Assembly: GCA_009379825.1 (NCBI GenBank)
Contig: WHTA01000043.1
Coordinates: forward strand, 1 to 47,422
Reading direction: 5' to 3'
From: Streptosporangiales bacterium
GTDB taxonomy: Bacteria; Actinomycetota; Actinomycetes; Streptosporangiales; WHST01
Length of the DNA: 47,422 nt
The translations under genes were made by a program, and so were the position numbers. Below the pieces are notes generated by a model. It made no database searches, was not told the origin of the DNA, and saw nothing but the letters and a program-made list of their open reading frames with translations. How positions within the stretch are numbered: the stretch's first letter is position 1; each line of letters begins with the position of its first letter. Positions 44,721 through 47,422 of this stretch are shown here, one piece after another.

Positions 44721-46100
44721 GTGGCAGCCGACCGTACCGAGAAGATCGTCAACCTCAGCAAGCGCCGTGGCTTCGTCTTCCCCTGCGGGGAGATCTACGG
44801 CGGTACGAGGGCGGCGTGGGACTACGGTCCGCTCGGCGTGGAGTTGAAGGAGAACATCCGCCGCCAGTGGTGGCGGTCGATGGTGCAGCTGCGCGGCGAC
44901 GTCGTAGGCCTCGACTCGTCGGTGATCTTGCCGACGAAGGTCTGGGAGGCGTCCGGCCACCTGGACGAGTTCGTCGACCCGCTCACCGAGTGCCAGTCGT
45001 GCCACCGGCGGTTCCGGCCGGACCACCTTGAGGAGGCGTACGAGGCGAAGCACGGCCGGGCGCCGGAGAACGGCCTCGACGACGTGCCGTGCCCCAACTG
45101 CGGCGTGCGCGGCGCGTTCACCGAGCCGCGGATGTTCCACGCGATGCTCAAGACCTACCTCGGCCCGGTCGAGAGCGAGGAGGGCCTGCACTACCTCAGG
45201 CCGGAGACCGCGCAGGGCATCTTCATCAACTTCCTCGCCGTGATGCAGTCCTCCCGGTTGAAGCCGCCGTTCGGCATCGCCCAGGTCGGCAAGTCGTTCC
45301 GCAACGAGGTGACCCCTGGCAACTTCATCTTCCGCACCAGGGAGCTGGAGCAGATGGAGATGGAGTTCTTCGTCGAGCCTGGCACCGACGAGGAGTGGCA
45401 CGAGACCTGGCTGCAGATCCGCACCGACTGGTACACCGACCTGGGCGTCAGGCGGGAGAACCTGCGGCACTACGAGCACCCGCAGGAGAAGCTCTCGCAC
45501 TACTCCAAGCGCACGGTCGACATCGAGTACCGGTTCGCGTTCGGTGGCAAGGAGTTCGAGGAGCTCGAGGGCATCGCGAACCGCACCGACTTCGACCTCG
45601 GCACGCACGCGAAGCACTCCGGGCAGGACCTGTCGTACTACGACCAGCAGAAGGGCGACCGCTGGACGCCGTACGTCATCGAGCCGGCGGCCGGCCTCGG
45701 CCGTGCGATGTTCGCGTTCCTGCTCGACGCATACATAGAGGACGAGGCGCCGAACGCGAAGAGCGGCGTGGACAAGCGCACCGTGCTGCGACTCGACCCG
45801 CGGCTCGCGCCGGTGAAGGCGGCCGTGCTGCCGCTGTCGCGCAACGAGCGGCTCTCCCCGGCGGCCCGTGACCTCGCGGCGACGCTGCGCCAGCGCTGGA
45901 ACGTCGACTTCGACGACGCCAGCTCGATCGGCCGCCGCTACCGTCGGCAGGAGGAGATCGGCACACCGTACTGCGTGACCGTCGACTTCGACACCCTGGA
46001 CGACCAGGCGGTGACCGTACGCGAGCGCGACTCGATGGCGCAGGAGCGGGTGGCGATCTCCCAGGTCGAGTCGTACCTGGCGGAGCGGTTGCCGGGCTGA
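44721..46100 (+). CDS. glyS: Glycyl-tRNA synthetase, class II homodimer type
   Basis: The 459-residue enzyme charges tRNA-Gly. It has the class II core: motif 1 near [11 protein letters not shown] and [12 protein letters not shown], motif 2 [25 protein letters not shown] and motif 3 [10 protein letters not shown]. An inserted zinc knuckle has Cys91, Cys94, Cys124 and Cys127. The C-terminal anticodon-binding domain ends with [21 protein letters not shown] at 44721 follows GGAGAGATAGGA. No T-box-like leader is apparent in the 67 bases upstream. Confidence 0.96.
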   Translation: MAADRTEKIVNLSKRRGFVFPCGEIYGGTRAAWDYGPLGVELKENIRRQWWRSMVQLRGDVVGLDSSVILPTKVWEASGHLDEFVDPLTECQSCHRRFRPDHLEEAYEAKHGRAPENGLDDVPCPNCGVRGAFTEPRMFHAMLKTYLGPVESEEGLHYLRPETAQGIFINFLAVMQSSRLKPPFGIAQVGKSFRNEVTPGNFIFRTRELEQMEMEFFVEPGTDEEWHETWLQIRTDWYTDLGVRRENLRHYEHPQEKLSHYSKRTVDIEYRFAFGGKEFEELEGIANRTDFDLGTHAKHSGQDLSYYDQQKGDRWTPYVIEPAAGLGRAMFAFLLDAYIEDEAPNAKSGVDKRTVLRLDPRLAPVKAAVLPLSRNERLSPAARDLAATLRQRWNVDFDDASSIGRRYRRQEEIGTPYCVTVDFDTLDDQAVTVRERDSMAQERVAISQVESYLAERLPG

Positions 46101-46110
46101 CGCCGTACCG

Positions 46111-47262
46111 ATGAGCACGTCTACACAGCTCCTCGACGCATCCGAGTTCACCCCGCTGCAGGTGGGGCCTTACCCGGTGTGGCCACCCGTCGAGCTCGCG
46201 CCGATGGCCGGGGTGACCAACGCGCCGTACCGCACGCTGTGCCGGGAGTACGGCGCCGGCCTGTACGTGAGCGAGATGATCACCGCGCGGGCGCTCGTGG
46301 AGCGGCACCCGGAGACGCTGCGCATGGTGGCGTTCGAGCCGGGCGCGGCGCCGCGGAGCGTGCAGCTGTATGGCGTCGACCCGGCGACCGTGGCACGTGC
46401 CGTCGGCGTGCTCGTCGACGACGACCTGGCCGACCACGTGGACCTGAACTTCGGCTGCCCGGTGCCGAAGGTGACCAGGCGCGGCGGCGGGTCCGCGCTG
46501 CCGTACAAACGGCAGCTGCTGCGCAACATCGTGCGTGCGGCGGTGCGAGTGGCGGGCCCGGTGCCGTTGACGGTGAAGATGCGCAAGGGCATCGACGACG
46601 ACCACCTGACCTTCGTCGAAGCGGGCCGGATCGTCGAAGACGAGGGCGCTGCCGCAGTCGCGCTGCACGCGCGGACGGCCGCGCAGCACTACTCCGGCAC
46701 GGCGGACTGGCCGGCGATCGCCGAGCTGAAGCAGGCGGTGTCCATCCCCGTGCTAGGCAACGGCGACATCTGGGCGGCCCATGACGCCGTCGCCATGATG
46801 CGGCAGACCGGCTGCGACGGCGTCGTCGTCGGCCGCGGCTGCCTCGGCCGGCCGTGGCTGTTCCGCGACCTGGCGGACGCCTTCGCCGGCCGGCCCGCCA
46901 CGGTGCGGCCAACCCTCGGCGAGGTCACGGACGTGATGCGCAGGCACGCCGCACTGCTCGCCGCGTACGTGGGCGAGGACAAGGGCCTACGCGAGTTCCG
47001 CAAGCACGTCGCCTGGTACCTCAAGGGCTTCCCCGTCGGCCCCGACCTGCGGCGCGTGCTCGGCATGGTGAGCACCCTCGCCGACCTGGACCGGCTGCTC
47101 GGCCGCCTGGACCGCACGATCCCCTGGCCGGTAGACCACGAGGCCGTACCCCGCGGCCGCCAAGGCAGCCCCCGCCGCGTAAACCTCCCCGACGGCTGGC
47201 TAGACGACCCGGACGACCCGACCCCACCCCCAGGCGCCGAAACCGCCATAAGCGGCGGCTAA
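46111..47262 (+). CDS. dusB: tRNA-dihydrouridine synthase
   Basis: Dus enzymes reduce uridines in the tRNA D-loop with FMN and NADPH. The 383-residue protein has the FMN-barrel motif LAPMAGVTNAPYRTLCREYG, the active-site cysteine in LNFGCPVPKVTRRGGGSAL, VKMRKGIDDDHLT, ALHARTAAQHYSGTADW, the FMN phosphate site VLGNGDI, and GVVVGRGCLGRPWLFRD. The order glyS-dusB is common in actinomycetes, and the 10-base gap suggests one transcript. ATG at 46111. Confidence 0.95.
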   Translation: MSTSTQLLDASEFTPLQVGPYPVWPPVELAPMAGVTNAPYRTLCREYGAGLYVSEMITARALVERHPETLRMVAFEPGAAPRSVQLYGVDPATVARAVGVLVDDDLADHVDLNFGCPVPKVTRRGGGSALPYKRQLLRNIVRAAVRVAGPVPLTVKMRKGIDDDHLTFVEAGRIVEDEGAAAVALHARTAAQHYSGTADWPAIAELKQAVSIPVLGNGDIWAAHDAVAMMRQTGCDGVVVGRGCLGRPWLFRDLADAFAGRPATVRPTLGEVTDVMRRHAALLAAYVGEDKGLREFRKHVAWYLKGFPVGPDLRRVLGMVSTLADLDRLLGRLDRTIPWPVDHEAVPRGRQGSPRRVNLPDGWLDDPDDPTPPPGAETAISGG

Positions 47263-47367
47263 CCCACGACCGTCGGCCAAACCCTCCCGGGCACGCCCCG
47301 CACCGGCGTGACTGCCCGCCCCGATGCCAGCATCCCCACCCCGCGCGGCCGGCGCCTGCCCGGCCCG

Positions 47368-47422
47368 CACTTGCCCGGCTGCGCCCGCCCGCCTGGCCGG
47401 CCACACTTGCCCGGCTGCGCCC
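47368..47422. repeat. 36-bp tandem repeat running off the window edge
   Basis: CACTTGCCCGGCTGCGCCC occurs at 47368-47386 and again at 47404-47422, giving a period of 36 bases. The array may continue beyond the window. The remaining spacer after dusB (47263-47367) shows no gene. Confidence 0.7.

Overview
The window is a stretch of actinomycete chromosome. The DNA is very GC-rich, many genes start with GTG, and the order of housekeeping genes is one typical of Actinobacteria: comEA-comEC-holA-rpsT-lepA-hemW, then hrcA-dnaJ-rsmE, then a HIT protein, phoH, ybeY, a CBS transporter, era, and finally leuA, recO, uppS, glyS and dusB. A CIRCE element, a Tat-exported PhoX, DUF3097 and DUF6703 fit the same group. 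The genus cannot be fixed from the sequence alone.

Layout. 1-962 holds the tail of an IS982-type transposase abutting the 3' part of a threonine-synthase-like gene that carries an expanded Gly/His minisatellite. 963-1633 is non-coding with a 185-bp repeat. 1634-6901 is comEA-comEC, a PPOX-fold protein and holA. 6902-8515 is largely repeats around rpsT. 8516-14953 holds an APH-type kinase, lepA, phoX and hemW. 14971-18111 has two DUF4870 membrane proteins flanking a DUF3097 protein. 18292-22390 holds mgsA, the CIRCE-controlled hrcA-dnaJ-rsmE group and an Rrf2 regulator. 22401-24124 is an ECF sigma factor with a GerMN/Gmad2 membrane protein. 24289-30358 is HIT-phoH-ybeY-CBS-cdd-like-era-CPBP-DinB. 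30363-33437 has a divergent MarR/SDR pair, then an SRPBCC protein, an emfourin-type inhibitor and an M4 protease on the minus strand. 33582-35416 is a leucine leader peptide with an attenuator-like hairpin and leuA. 35467-40597 is an accessory sugar cluster. 40643-47262 is recO-uppS, a membrane GT-C-like protein, a DUF6703 protein, a monooxygenase, glyS and dusB.

The most interesting region is 35467-40597. A PfkB kinase resembling YihV, an aldolase closely resembling YihT, a zinc alcohol dehydrogenase and an MHS-family transporter form one tight minus-strand operon, divergent from a DeoR regulator. This looks like a sulfoglycolysis (sulfo-EMP) module in which a zinc dehydrogenase replaces the usual YihU reductase. 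The dehydrogenase is broken here by a frameshift and a stop codon. The isomerase and sulfoquinovosidase are not in the window.

A second theme is local tandem duplication of GC-rich DNA. It recurs in coding sequence (the threonine-synthase remnant, comEA and the Pro-rich DUF4870 protein) and in intergenic DNA (1070-1376, 6947-7230, 8071-8490 and 47368-47422). All calls come from reading motifs and gene order; no database search was run.
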